64,000 bases of DNA from NCBI GenBank assembly GCA_038380435.1, contig JAWZYU010000125.1:1-64000 (forward strand), given 5' to 3'. The position numbers were made by a program, and so were the translations under genes. Below, piece by piece: positions 34,104-45,854 of the stretch. The first letter of the stretch is position 1; every line of letters starts with the position of its first letter. The DNA is from Ryuthela nishihirai (lineage: Eukaryota > Arthropoda > Arachnida > Araneae > Heptathelidae). The notes below the pieces were generated by a model that saw nothing but the letters and a program-made list of their open reading frames with translations, searched no databases and was not told the origin of the DNA.

Positions 34104-34819
34104 AGTTGTTTTACCTCTGAGCGGCACTTTTTTGCACACCATGTGCTAAATGGCCAGGTCACATGGACCTCGAAGGCTCAGAGAAGGTTGGGGAAGGTGA
34201 CCCACTGGAACAGCTGTTGGGAGACAGATGGTAGCCACCCGTCAAGGCCTTCCAGTCTGTTCTTTAACGTTGGGTTGTTTTACCTCTGAGCGGCACTTTT
34301 TTGCACACCATGTGCTAAATGGCCAGGTCACATGGACCCCGAAGACTCGGAGAATGTTGGGGGAGGGGACCCACTGGAACAGCTGTTGGGAGACAGATGG
34401 TAGCCTCCCGTCATGACCATCCAGTCTGTTCTTTAACATTGTATTGTTTTACCTATGAGCGGCACTTTTTTGCACACCATGTGCTAAATGGCCAGGTCAC
34501 ATGGACCCCGAAGGCTCAGAGAATGTTGGGGGAGGGGACCCACTGGAACAGCTTTTGGGAGACAGACGGTAGCCTCCCGTCAATGCCATCCAGCGTGTTC
34601 TTTAACGTGCACAGGGTATGGCTCTCCCGCACACGGGGCTTCGGCTTAACGTCCCATCCGACGGACGGCGGCCTTTCCAAGCCCATCGGTGTCCCCTACT
34701 GACCGTGGGCAGGGCGGGGAAATTTTGCGGAGATAAATCTCAACGCTGACCCAGCTGGGACTCGAACCTGGGAACTACAGATTACGAGCCTGGCGCGCTA
34801 CCGACTGAGCCACCCCCGA
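34104..34819 (-). mobile_element. SINE1 with 3 tail units and complete head
   Basis: Units near 34104, 34270 and 34439. Body from about 34608; head to 34819. All three units share ATGTGCTAAATGG in place of the usual ATGGGCTAAATGG, evidence of local homogenisation. Confidence 0.9.
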
Positions 34820-35039
34820 CACTCTTCCTTCCAGGAGTTCGTGGCAATTTGTAACGACATTTAAGAGAATAAATTATTGTTATTTATCGAAGCCATTTTC
34901 GCGGTTCTCCTAAGCAAATGTCACGGCACATGACTTACCAAACACTGATGTAAAGTAGTATAAGCCCTTTGCACCTCTAGAAAATGTCCCATTTCACGAA
35001 CGGCGGTCTTCTTAAGCCTATCTATTACAATTGGACAAT

Positions 35040-35585
35040 AAATGACGGTGTCTGTGTCAGCCATAATTCATCAGGAAATCACAGTAGAAGCTTCAAATTT
35101 TCAGAGAATGTTTATGGTTGTGATCCCGGCTTCGCTGCCAAATTTCAAGCTGAAATTCCAAAATGGGGGCTTCCTAGAAGCAAAAATATTCACTATGCTA
35201 TTCCAACTGGAAAAAATAATATCTCTCAAATTTATTGTTGCCATTTACTGCTTCTTAACTATGAACGTCAAGTCATAATAACATTTAAATCTGCGGCCGT
35301 TGCCAGATTCCCCACATTTCAGGAAGAATTATTATTTGAAGGCGTCCTATTGCTGCTACGGATCTGATTTTTTAAACACACACGAGGCCACGCAGGGGGA
35401 ACCCGCTTACGAACTTTGGAACCATTCCGTCAAGTACATCGGAAACCACAGGCCGCCAAAATCAAAACGTCGATAGTTGGCGACAAAAACACGGCATTTG
35501 AGAGCGCCCGAACACGTCAGCAACCACCTGACCAACACCGGACAATTCTTCATGTTAAATCTGTGCTAAAATATCAGGGAGGAAG
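35040..35585 (+). repeat. Undescribed dispersed repeat family A, copy 1
   Basis: Aligns along about 550 bp with the reverse complement of 52230-52790 at moderate identity. Shared landmarks in order are CAAATTTTCAGAGAA, TGCCAAATTTCA, CATGCTATTCC or CTATGCTATTCC, CAAATTTA(T/C)TGTTGCCATTT, GTTGCCAGATTCCCCACATTT and ATTCTTC(A/G)T(G/T)TT. An overlapping frame of 127 codons (34984-35367) is probably a remnant or chance. It could be a piece of an old transposon. Family unknown to me. Confidence 0.75.
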
Positions 35586-36122
35586 GGGGGTTTACAACTA
35601 AAAAAACTAACTTTAGTGCAGTAAAAAAACAGAGTATACAGATTAAAAGTGAGATTCGGCCAGTGTCTGGTGCCGTTCAGATACTCTATAATAATACATT
35701 AATAACAGCTTTAACCTTACCTATAGAAACCATTAATTCCAATAATAAGTTACTCTATACATCACGTACAATAACTTTTGCATCCATTAACACTAACATA
35801 TGACTTCAATCATAATCACGTGCAAGCGTATCATTCTTCAATTAGCTAGTGTAACATGTGCTCATTTACATATAATTAGACATTGGTAGTCGTTCCAATT
35901 GCAAAGCGACATATCAATCAAGTCGTAATTCATGCTTTCACAAGTACATATATATATGAGTATCACTCTAGGAACACATTAAACATTCACAAACGGTATC
36001 ACACTCAGTTGTCTACATAATAATAGCAGTTCAATTCAAATACTGAGGCATTAATTTCCTTTGAATTCAAACTGGGTTATCCATAGAGTCAATGCAAGCT
36101 TATACGCTGTGTTCTGAGTTCG
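35586..36122. other. AT-rich spacer, nothing recognised
   Basis: No repeat partner and no frame of note. Confidence 0.4.
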
Positions 36123-36967
36123 GTTGGGTTGTTTTACTTCTGATTGGCACAATTTTGCTCACAATGGGCTAAATGGCCAGGTCACAAGGGCCTTGAGGGT
36201 TCAGAGAACGTTGGGGGAGGAGACTCACTGGACAGCTGTTAGGAGACAGATGGTAGGCTCCCGTCAAGGCCATCCAGCGTGTTCTTCAACGTTTGGTTGT
36301 TTTACCTCTGAGCAGCACTTTTTTGTACACAATGGGCAAAATGGCCAGGTCACAAGGACCTCGAAGGCTCAGAGAAGGTTGGGGGAGGAAACCCACTGGA
36401 CATCTGTTAGGAGACAGATGGTAACCTCCCGTCAAGGATATCTAGAGTGTTCTTTAACGTTGGGTTGTTTTACCTCTGAACAGCAGTTTTTTGTACACAA
36501 TGGGCTAAATGGCAAGGTCACAAGGACCCCGAGGGCTAAGAGAAGGTTGGGGTGGAGACTCACTGGACAACTTTTAAGAGACAGATGGTAACCTCCCGTC
36601 AAGGCCATCCAGCGAGTTCTTTAACGTTGGGATGTTTTATCTCTGAGCGGCACTTTATATAACACAAAGGGCTAAATGGCCAAGTCAAAAGGACTCTGAG
36701 GGTCAGAGAATGCTGGGAGAAGTAGACATAGTATATAACTGTCAGGAGACAGATGGTAACCTCCCTTCAAAGCCATCTATAGCAAATTCTTCAATGTGCA
36801 AAGCTTATGCTTTCCGCACACTTAACATCCCATCCGACGGGTCCTTTCCAAGCCCATCGGTGTCCTCTGCTGACCGAGGCCAAGGCGGGGAGATTTGCGG
36901 AGATAAATCTCAACGCTTACCCAGCTGGGACTCGAACCTGGGAACTACAGATTACGAGCCTGGCGTG
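36123..36967 (-). mobile_element. SINE1 with 4 diverged tail units, truncated head
   Basis: Units near 36124, 36294, 36463 and 36627 are more diverged than most. Body from about 36795; head cut at 36967 within CTGGCGTGCACTGCA, where an opposite-strand SINE1 begins. Confidence 0.85.
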
Positions 36968-37806
36968 CACTGCAGGAGAGTCATACCCTGTGCACATTGA
37001 AGAACACGCTAGATGACCTTGACGGGAGGCTACCATCTGTCTCCCAACAGCTGTTCCAGTGGGTCCCCTCCCCCAACCTTCTCTGAGCCTTCGGGGTCAA
37101 TGTGACCTGGCCATTTAGCCCATGGTGTTCAAAAAAGTGCCGCTCAGAGGTAAAACAACCCAACGTTAAAGAACACACTGGATGACCTTGACGGGAGGCT
37201 ACCATCTGTCTCCCAACAGCTGTTCCAGTGGGTCCCCTTCCCCAACCTTCTCTGAGCCTTCGGGGTCCATGTGACCTGGCCATTTAGCCCAAGGTGTGCA
37301 AAAAAGTGCCGCTCAGAGGTAAAACAACCCAACATTAAAGAACACACTGGATGACCTAGACGGGAGGCTACCATCTGTCTCCCAACAGCTGTTCCAGTGG
37401 GTCCCCTTCCGCAACCTTCTCTGAGCCTTCGGGATCCTTGTGACCTGGCCATTTAGCCCATGGTGTGCAAAAAAGTGCCGCTCAGAGGTAAAACAACCCA
37501 ACATTAAAGAACACACTGGATGACCTAGACGGGAGGCTACCATCTGTCTCTCAACAGCTGTTCCAGTGGGTCCCCTTCCCCAACCTTCTCTGAGCCTTCG
37601 GGGTCCATGTGACCTGGCCATTTAGCCCATGGTGTTCAAAAAAGTGCCGCTCAGAGGTAAAACAACCCAACGTTAAAGAACACGCTGGGTGGCCTTGACG
37701 GGAGGCTACGTTATGTCTCCCAACAAACTATGAAATGGACCGTTTCCCCCATTTTCTCTTAGCCTTCGAGATCCTAATAGCCATTTAGTCCATTGTTTGA
37801 AAAACA
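36968..37806 (+). mobile_element. SINE1 with 4-5 tail units, head absent
   Basis: Starts in the body at GGAGAGTCATACCCTGTGCA. Tail units from about 36997, 37162, 37331, 37500 and a decayed one from 37669 to 37806. Units share GATGACCTAGACGG in adjacent pairs. Confidence 0.86.
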
Positions 37807-38589
37807 GTACTTCCAACGCCAGCAACTTTCACCTTATTTACCCGGTAAATCAAAAATCTTTCCGGTAAAGGTCTGACATACTTAAACGCGTGTGACCAGT
37901 TTACACAGAATATTTGTTAAATCCAAATCTGACATAACCTGGCACCTTACAGACAAAAAGACAAAGATTATCCTTTCTTATTATTGTATAGTTAGGTAAA
38001 TTCTTCCCTATTTTAACGGCGTACATTTCTCATGTTTTCACACTCTACTTATTAATCTTGCCAATATATCACCCATTTCATATCGGGTCGATGGACTGAA
38101 AACAAGAGCGTTGCATCCAAAAGTCAGGTTGAAAAATTAATATATATTGCCTGCATCAAAAAGGTCTTCAGGGAACCAATAATTTAAATATCAGCCATTT
38201 TGTTCTTCGCAAGCGAGTGATAAAGGCCACGAGCTCACGTGAAAGCTATTTAACATAATTATCTGCGAGTGCTGTATAGATAACACTTCGTGCTGTTCCA
38301 GGCACTATGGCAACGAATCATTAAAATGCTGGAAGATTAAATGATGGAAAAATTGACTGACTGAGAAAGATGTTTTCTCAAAACTAGGAATTATTTTTTT
38401 TTACTAAAAGAAAGCTTCCAGGTTCGTAGTGAGAATAAAATGATAATGTTGTAAATTTTCATTTGTATTCGTTAGAAACATTTTTACAGACGAAGAACTT
38501 CTGTTATTCGTTTAAATGTTATCTTGAAAGATATTTTGTCTTTTTCCTTTTTTCTTGAAAGATTTTTTTACTTTCTTTTTATCTCGCAT
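37807..38589. other. AT-rich spacer; right end shared with the following array
   Basis: Mostly unique. From about 38450 the block ACATTTTTACAGACGAAGAA...TGTTATCTTGAAAGATATTT is repeated at about 39090 and 40003 inside the minisatellite. Confidence 0.55.
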
Positions 38590-41430
38590 TTTAAGAAACG
38601 AGCTAATGTTAGCACTTTCGTCTGTCTATATACTTTTAGCTTATAAAAACGAGCTAATGTTTGCACTTTGTTCTCTATATACCTTTAGGTTATAAAAACG
38701 ATCTAATGTTTGCACTGTGATCTGTCTGCAAACCTTTAGCTCTTTTAAAAACGAGCTAATCTTTGCACTTTGTTCTCTGTCTGTATACCTTTAGCTATTT
38801 TAAAAACGAGCTATGTTGCACTTTGTATACCATTAGCTTACAAAAACGAGCTAATGTTTGCATTGCCGTCCGTCTGCAAACCTTTAGCTCTTTTAAAAAC
38901 GAGCTATGTTCGCACTTTGTTGTCTGTCTGTATACTTATAAAAAGGAGCTAATGTTTGCACTTTGTTCTCTGTATACCTTTAGGTTATAAAAACGAGTTC
39001 CTTTAGCTGTAAAAAAAAAACGAGCTATGTTTGCACTTTGTCGTCTGTCTATATACCCTTAGCTTATAAAAACGAGCTAATGTTCGCGTAAATTTTCATT
39101 TTTATTCGTTAGAAACATTTTTACAGACGAAGAACTTCTGTTATTCGTTTAAATGTTATCTTGAAAGATATTTTGTCTTTTTCCTTTTTTCTTGAAAGAT
39201 TTGTTTTCTTTCTTTTTATCTCGCATTTTAAGAAACGAGCTAATGTTAGCACTTTGTCGTCTGTCTACATACTTTTAGCTTATAAAAACGAGCTAATGTT
39301 TGCACTTTGTTCTCTATATACCTTTAGGTTATAAAAACGATCTAATGTTTGCACTGTGATCTGTCTGCAAACCTTTAGCTCTTTTAAAAACGAGCTAATC
39401 TTTGCACTTTGTTCTCTGTCTGTATACCTTTAGCTATTTTAAAACTGAGCTATGTTGCACTTTGTCTGTATACCCTTAGCTTACAAAAACGAGCTAATTT
39501 TTGCATTGTCGTCCGTCTGCAAACCTTTAGCTCTTTTTAAAACGAGCTAATCTTTGCACTTTGTCTGTCTGTATACCTTTAGCTTACAAAAACGAGCTAA
39601 TGTTTGCATTGTCGTCCGTCTGCAAACCTTTAGCTCTTTTAAAAACGAGCTATGTTTGCACTTTGTCATCTGTCTGTATACCTTTAGCTCTTTTAAAAAC
39701 GAGCTATGTTGCACTTTGTCTATACCATTAGCTTACAAAAACGAGCTAATGTTTGCATTGCCGTCCGTCTGCAAACCTTTAGCTCTTTTAAAAACGAGCT
39801 ATGTTCGCACTTTGTTGTCTGTCTGTATACTTATAGCTTATAAAAAGGAGCTAATGTTTGCACTTTGTTCTCTGTATACCTTTAGGTTATAAAAACGAGT
39901 TCCCTTAGCTGTAAAAAAAAAAACGAGCTATGTTTGCACTTTGTCGTCTGTCTATATACCCTTAGCTTAATATCCTATAAAAACGAGCTAATGTTTGCTT
40001 TAAATTTTCATTTTTATTAGTTAGAAATATTTTTACAGACGAAGAACTTCTGTTATTCGTTTAAATGTTATCTTGAAAGATATTTTGTCTTTTTCCTTTT
40101 TTCTTGAAAGATTTGTTTTATTTCTTTTTATCTCGCATTTTAAGAAACGAGCTAATGTTAGCACTCTGTGGTACATCTAATGTTAGCACTTTGTCGTACA
40201 TCTGCAAACTTTACCTCTTTTAAAAAACGAGCTATGTTTGTACTTTGTCGTCTGTTTGTATACATTTAGCTTATAAAAACGAGCTGTTTGAACTGTCGTC
40301 TGTCTGCAAACCTTTAGCTCTTTTAAAAAACGAGATAATGTTTGCATTTTGTCATCTAGCTGAATATTTTTAGCTTATAAAAACGAGCTATTGTTTGCAC
40401 TTTGTCGTCTGTATACTTTTAGCTTATAAAAGCGAGCTAATATTTGCACTTTTGTCATATACCTAAATATTTTTTTAGGTTATAAAAAAAATGAGCTAAT
40501 GTTCACGCTTTGATGTTTACTGCATAAAAAATAAAAATAAATAAATACCCCCTCAAGCAGCTGCTTGCCACAGAGGTCTGACAGGAGCCTGCCAGTTTAT
40601 TTGCCACAGTAGAAGGTCTGAGAGGATGGCGGGATCTCAGCAGAAAAACATTACTATATCCATGACTTACCCGGGGCTCGAACCCAGGTCCCTTAGATCA
40701 GTAGCCCAGTGTGCTAACCACGCGGCCACGGGACGACTTTACTGCATACCTTTAGCTTATAAAAACGAGGTAATGTTTGCACAATCATCTGTCTGTAAAT
40801 CTTTAGCTCTTTTAAAAACGAGCTGATGTTTGTACTTTGTCATGTCTGCATACGTTCAGCTTATAAAAATGAGCTAATGTTTGCACTTTGTCTACACACT
40901 TTTAGAGTATAAAAACGAGCTAATGTTTGCACTGTGTATTTGTATGCCTACGTTCAGCTTATAAAAATGAGCTAATGTTTACACTGTGTAATTTGTCATA
41001 TACTTTTAGCGTATAAAAACGAGCTAATGTTTGCATTTTGTCATCTACCTAATATTTTTAGCTTATAAAAACGAGCTAATATTTGCACTGTATAATTTGC
41101 CTGCATACGTTCAGCTTATAAAAACGAGCTAATGTTTGCATTTTGTCATCTACCTGAATATTTTTAGCTTATAAAAACGAGCTAATGTATGCACTGTGCC
41201 ATTTGTCTGCATTCGTTAAGCTTACAAAAACGAGCTAATGTTTGCATTTTGTCATCTACCTGAATATTTTTAGCTTATAAAAACGAGCTAATGTATGCAC
41301 TGTGCCATTTGTATGCATACGTTCAGCTTATAAAAACGAGCTAATGTTTGCACTGTATAATTTGTCTGCATACGTTCAGCTTATAAAAACGAGCTAATGT
41401 TTGCACTTTGCCATCTGTCTGCATAATGTT
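38590..41430. repeat. About 50-bp minisatellite with large internal duplications
   Basis: The unit is approximately TATAAAAACGAGCTAATGTT then TGCACTTTGTC(G/A)TCTGTCTG and CATACNTTTAGCT, 47-58 bp with indels. Unit subtypes follow a shared order after each of the three ACAGACGAAGAACTTCTG blocks (38.45, 39.09 and 40.00 kb), so segments of about 640 and 910 bp were duplicated. The right half (40.75-41.43 kb) is more uniform. Interrupted by SINE2 at 40527-40737. Confidence 0.9.
40527..40737 (-). mobile_element. SINE2, full length, TSD-flanked
   Basis: This is a second tRNA-derived SINE family, 211 bp. On the minus strand the head starts GTCGTCCCGTGGCCGCGTGG (A box TGGCCGCGTGG), with B box GGTTCGAGCCC, then a body with CTCTCAGACCTTCTACTGTG and GGCAAGCAGCTGCTTGAGGG, and a tail GGTATTTATTTATTTTTATT. 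Perfect 11-bp repeats TTTACTGCATA at 40516-40526 and 40738-40748 define the ends. It interrupts the ~50-bp minisatellite. Non-coding; mobilised in trans. Confidence 0.93.
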
Positions 41431-41603
41431 TTGCTCTTCAGTGTATGTCTTAATACAAATAATAAAAAAGAATTATAAATTACTTTACATAAATTAGTAA
41501 TTACGTAGCTACTTAAGACAAATGGATTAACTTATTGTGAGCAAATATCCTAATATCCTCATCCCGAAGAGGTTGCAGATTTTGTTGAATCTTTCCAACA
41601 AAG

Positions 41604-42209
41604 TTGGGTTGTTTTACCTCTGAGTGGCACTTTTTTGCACACCATGGGCTAAATGGCCAGGTCACATGGACCCCAAAGGCTCAGAGAAGGTTGGGGGAGG
41701 GGACCCACTGGAACAGCTGTTGGGAGACAGATGGTAGCCTCCCGTATAGGCCATCCAGCGTGTTCTTTAACGTTGGGATGTTTTACCTGTAAGAGGCACT
41801 TTTTTGCACACCATGGGCTAAATAGCCAGGTCACAAGGACCCCGAAGGTTCAGAGAAGGTTGGGGAGACGAGACCCAATGGACAGCTGTTACGAGACAGA
41901 TGGTATCCTCCCGTCAAGGATATCCAGTGTGTTCTTTAATGTTCGGTTGTTTTACCTCTGAGCGGCACTTTTTTGCATACAATGGGATAAATGACCAGGT
42001 CACGAGGACCCCGAAGGCTCAGAGAAGGTTGGGGAGGGGACCCACTGGAACAGCTGTTGGGAGACAGATGGTAGCCTCCCACCAAGGCCATCCAGCGTGT
42101 TCTTTAACGTGCACAGGGTATGGCTCTCCCGCACACGGGGCCACGGCTTAACGTCCCATCCGAACCTGGGAACTACAGATTACGAACCTGGCGCGCTACC
42201 GACTGAGCC
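41604..42209 (-). mobile_element. SINE1 with 3 tail units, most of body deleted
   Basis: Units near 41604, 41774 and 41942. The body from about 42112 jumps from CGTCCCATCCG directly to AACCTGGGAACTACAG in the head, losing about 120 bp. Ends near 42209. Confidence 0.88.
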
Positions 42210-42216
42210 CCTTCCT

Positions 42217-42307
42217 GATATACCCAGTCGTATCAAAATAATATGACCACCTACCATAATACATGTATGGTAAGAGGTCATATTATTCTGATACGACTGT
42301 GTATATC
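42217..42307. repeat. Near-perfect palindrome, 42-bp arms
   Basis: Left arm 42217-42258 (starts GATATACCCAGTCGTATCA) pairs with right arm 42266-42307 with four mismatches; loop ATACATG. It lies 7 bp from the 5' end of a SINE1. Confidence 0.88.
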
Positions 42308-42439
42308 TCAAACAAATATTTTATCTACAAAAACAAAAACGGGTGAATATTTAGACAAGTGAAAACAACATTTGTCTGTAGTAAAGAATCACAGGATAAG
42401 TCCTGTAGACATGGAACTCATGAAATAATGAGCTGAAAA

Positions 42440-42545
42440 CAATTTGGTTTTGCCATGAGTGGGATTCGAACCCACGTCTACAGAAAACATTGCTTACTGG
42501 TTAGCATAACAAACATGTTTCCAGGAGACGTGGGTTCGAATTATC
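42440..42545. repeat. Two facing tRNA-like 3' halves
   Basis: GGGATTCGAACCCACGTCTA (a B box on the minus strand) and GAGACGTGGGTTCGAATT (a B box on the plus strand) face each other across GGTTAGCATAACAAACATG, an A-box-like stretch. It may be the remnant of another tRNA-derived element or a broken tRNA-like gene; no complete cloverleaf is visible. Confidence 0.5.
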
Positions 42546-42551
42546 TGTATA

Positions 42552-43073
42552 TTAGCGGTAAAACAACCCAAAGTTAAAGAACAGGCTGGATGGCCTTGAA
42601 GGGAGGCTACCAACAGTCTCCCAACAGCTGTTCCAGTGGGTCCCCTCCCCCAACCTTCTCTGAGCCTTCGGGGTCCTCGAGACCTGGCCATTTAGCCCAT
42701 TGTGTGTATAGAAGTGCCGCTCAGAGGTAAAACAACCCAACGTTAAAGAACACGCTGGATGGCCTTGACGGGAGGCTACCATCTGTCTCCCAACAGCTGT
42801 TCCAGTTGGTGCCCTCCCCCAACCTTCTCTGAGCCTTCGGGGTCCATGTGACCTGGTCATTTAGCCCATGGTGTGCAGAAAAGTGCCACTCAGAGGTTAA
42901 ACAACCCAACATTAAAGAACACGCTGGATGGCCTTGACGGGAGGTTACCATCTGTCTCCCAATAACTGTTCCAGTGGATCCCCTCCCCCAACCTTCTCTG
43001 AGCCTTCGGGGTCCTTGTGACCTGGCCATTTAACCCGTTGTGTGCAAAAAAGTGCCGTTTAGAGGTAAAACAA
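42552..43073 (+). mobile_element. SINE1 tail array, 3 units, no head or body
   Basis: Units start near 42570, 42741 and 42910. The array begins TAAAACAACCCAAAGTTAAA and ends GAGGTAAAACAACC. It has become a free-standing satellite. Confidence 0.88.
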
Positions 43074-43446
43074 CCTGGTCGTAAGCCTTATGTGATCCGC
43101 GTTCTTTGCAGCCAGATTCTTGCAACGTGATTTTATCTCGCTATCTATTACAGTTATGGCGTTGTTCGCCTCGACGTTAAATAAGACAAGGCATTATGAA
43201 ATATCGGAAAGCCTGCTACACATTTTCTTTACGTCATGCCGTTAGCGAGCGCGTGGTACTCTCAAAAAAGCCGGTTAGTGAGCATAGCAAATGGGAACAT
43301 ATGGTGCAAAGATGGGAAATACTTGTAAAACTGCAGTTCCATATACCTGTTGCTCCTTAAAATACTGTACTGTTTTTAAATAATGTATACTGCAGTCGAA
43401 AGGGATTTATGGATTTCTGAACATTGTCCGAAGACTTAAGAATGGG
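43074..43446. other. Unique spacer, nothing recognised
   Basis: No window repeat and no meaningful frame. Confidence 0.4.
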
Positions 43447-45854
43447 TTGGGTTGTTTCACTTCGGAGCGGCACTTTTTTGCACACAATGGGTTAAATGGC
43501 CAGGTCACAAGGGCCCCGAAGGCTAAGAGAAGGTTGGGGGAGGAGAACCACTGGAACAGCTGTTGGGAGACAGATGGTAACCTCCCGTCAAGGCCATCCA
43601 GCGTGTTCTTTAACGTTGGGCTGTTTTACCTCTAAGTGGCATTTTTCTGCACAACATGGGTTAAATGGCCAGGTCACAAGGACCCCGAAGGCTGAGAGAA
43701 GGTTGGGAGAGGGGAACCACTGGAACAGCTGTTGGGAGACAGATGGTAGCCTCCCATCAAGGCCATCCAGCGTGTTCTTTAACGTTGGGTTGTTTTACTC
43801 TGAGTGGCACTTTTCTGCACAACATGGGTTAAATGGCCAGATCACAAGGACCCCGAAGGCTGAGAGAAGATTGGGAGAGGGGAACCACTGGAACAGCTGT
43901 TGGGAGACAGATGGTAGCCTCCCGTCAAGGCCATCCAGCGTGTTCTTTAACGTTGGGTTGTTTTACCTCTGAGCGGCACTTTTTTGCACACCATGGGCTA
44001 AATGGCCAGGTCACATGGACCCCAAAGGCTCAGAGAAGGTTGGGAGAGGGGACCCACTGGAACAGCTGTTGGGAGACAGATGGTAACCTCCCGTCAAGGC
44101 CATCCAGCGTGTTCTTTAACGTTGGGCTGTTTTACCTCTAAGTGGCATTTTTCTGCACAACATGGGTTAAATGGCCAGGTCACAAGGACCCCGAAGGCTG
44201 AGAGAAGGTTGGGAGAGGGGAACCACTGGAACAGCTGTTGGGAGACAGATGGTAGCCTCCCATCAAGGCCATCCAGCGTGTTCTTTAACGTTGGGTTGTT
44301 TTACTCTGAGTGGCACTTTTCTGCACAACATGGGTTAAATGGCCAGATCACAAGGACCCCGAAGGCTGAGAGAAGATTGGGAAAGGGGAACCACTGGAAC
44401 AGCTGTTGGGAGACAGATGGTAGCCTCCCGTCAAGGCCATCCAGCGTGTTCTTTAACGTTGGGTTGTTTTACCTCCGAACGGCACTTTTTTGCACACCAT
44501 GGGCTAAATGGCCAGGTCACATGGACCCCAAAGGCTCAGAGAAGGTTGGGAGAGGGGAACCACTGGAACAGCTGTTGGGAGACAGATGGTAGCCTCCCAT
44601 CAAGGCCATCCAGCGTGTTCTTTAACGTTGGGCTGTTTTACCTCTAAGTGGCATTTTTCTGCACAACATGGGCTAAATGGCCGCCAGGTCACAAGGACCC
44701 CGAAGGCTGAGAGAAGGTTGGGAGAGGGGATCCACTGGAACAGCTGTTGGGAGACAGATGGTAGCCTCCCGTTAAAGCCATCCAGCGTGTTCTTTAACGT
44801 TGGGTTGTTTTATCTCTGAGTGGCACTTTTTTGCACACCATCGTCTAAATGGCCAGGTCACAAGGACCCCGAAGGCTCAGAGAAGGTTGGGGGAGGGGAA
44901 CCACTGGAACAGCTGTTGGGAGACAGATGGTAGCCTCCCGTCTAGGCCATCCAGCGTGTTCTTTAACGTTGGGTTGTTTTAGCTCTGAGTGGCACTTTTT
45001 TGCACACCACCGTCTAAATGGCCAGGTCACAAGGACCCCGAAGGCTCAGAGAAGGTTGGGGGAGGGGAACCACTGGAACAGCTGTTGGGAGACAGATGGT
45101 AGCCTCCCGTCAAGGCCATCCAGCGTGTTCTTTAACGTTGGGTTGTTTTACCTCTGAGTGGCACTTTTTTGCACACCATCGTCTAAATGGCCAGGTCACA
45201 AGGACCCCGAAGGCTCAGAGAAGGTTGGGGGAGGGGAACCACTGGAACAGCTGTTGGAAGACAGATGGTAGCCTCCCGTCTAGGCCATCCAGCGTGTTCT
45301 TTAACGTTGGGTTGTTTTACCTCTGAGTGGCACTTTTCTGCACAACATGGGCTAAATGGCCAGGTCACAAGGACCCCGAAGGCTGAGAGAAGGTTGGGAG
45401 AGGGGAACCACTGGAACAGCTGTTAGGAGACAGATGGTAGCCTCCCGTCAAGGCCATCCAGCGTGTTCTTTAACGTTGGGTTGTTTTACCTCTGAGCGGC
45501 ACTTTTTTGCACACCATGGGCTAAATGGCCAGGTCACATGGACCCCGAAGGCTCAGAGAAGGTTGGGGGAGGGGAATCACTGGAACAGCTGTTGGGAGAC
45601 AGTGACCTCCCGTCAAGGCCATCCAGCGTGTTCTCTAACATGCAAAGGGTATGGCTCTCCAGCACACGACCCACGGTTTAACGTCCCATCCGACGGACGG
45701 CAGTCTTTCCAAGCCCATCGGTGTCCCCTACTGACCGTGGACAGGGCGGGTAATTTTTGGGGAGATAAATCTCAACACTGACCCAGCTGGGACTCGAACC
45801 TGGGAACTACAGATTACAAGCCTGGCGCGCTACCGACTGAGCCGCCCCCGCCCC
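43447..45854 (-). mobile_element. Largest SINE1 array: 13 tail units plus body and head
   Basis: Units start near 43447, 43616, 43784, 43952, 44121, 44290, 44458, 44627, 44800, 44969, 45137, 45306 and 45476. Body from about 45640; complete head to 45854. Subtypes (CTGCACAACATGGGTTAAATG against TTTGCACACCATGGGCTA) recur every third unit: 43620-44125 and 44126-44631 are a 506-bp duplication. A later set carries ACCATCGTCTAAATGG. Open frames of up to 196 codons here are read-through of a 169-bp period. Confidence 0.94.

Noticed and set aside
44002..44592. Open frames of 100-196 codons (MARSQGPRRLREGW...) recurring across the window
   Set aside because: All fall on SINE1 tail units; the 169-bp period shifts frame each unit, and both strands and several frames are open at once.
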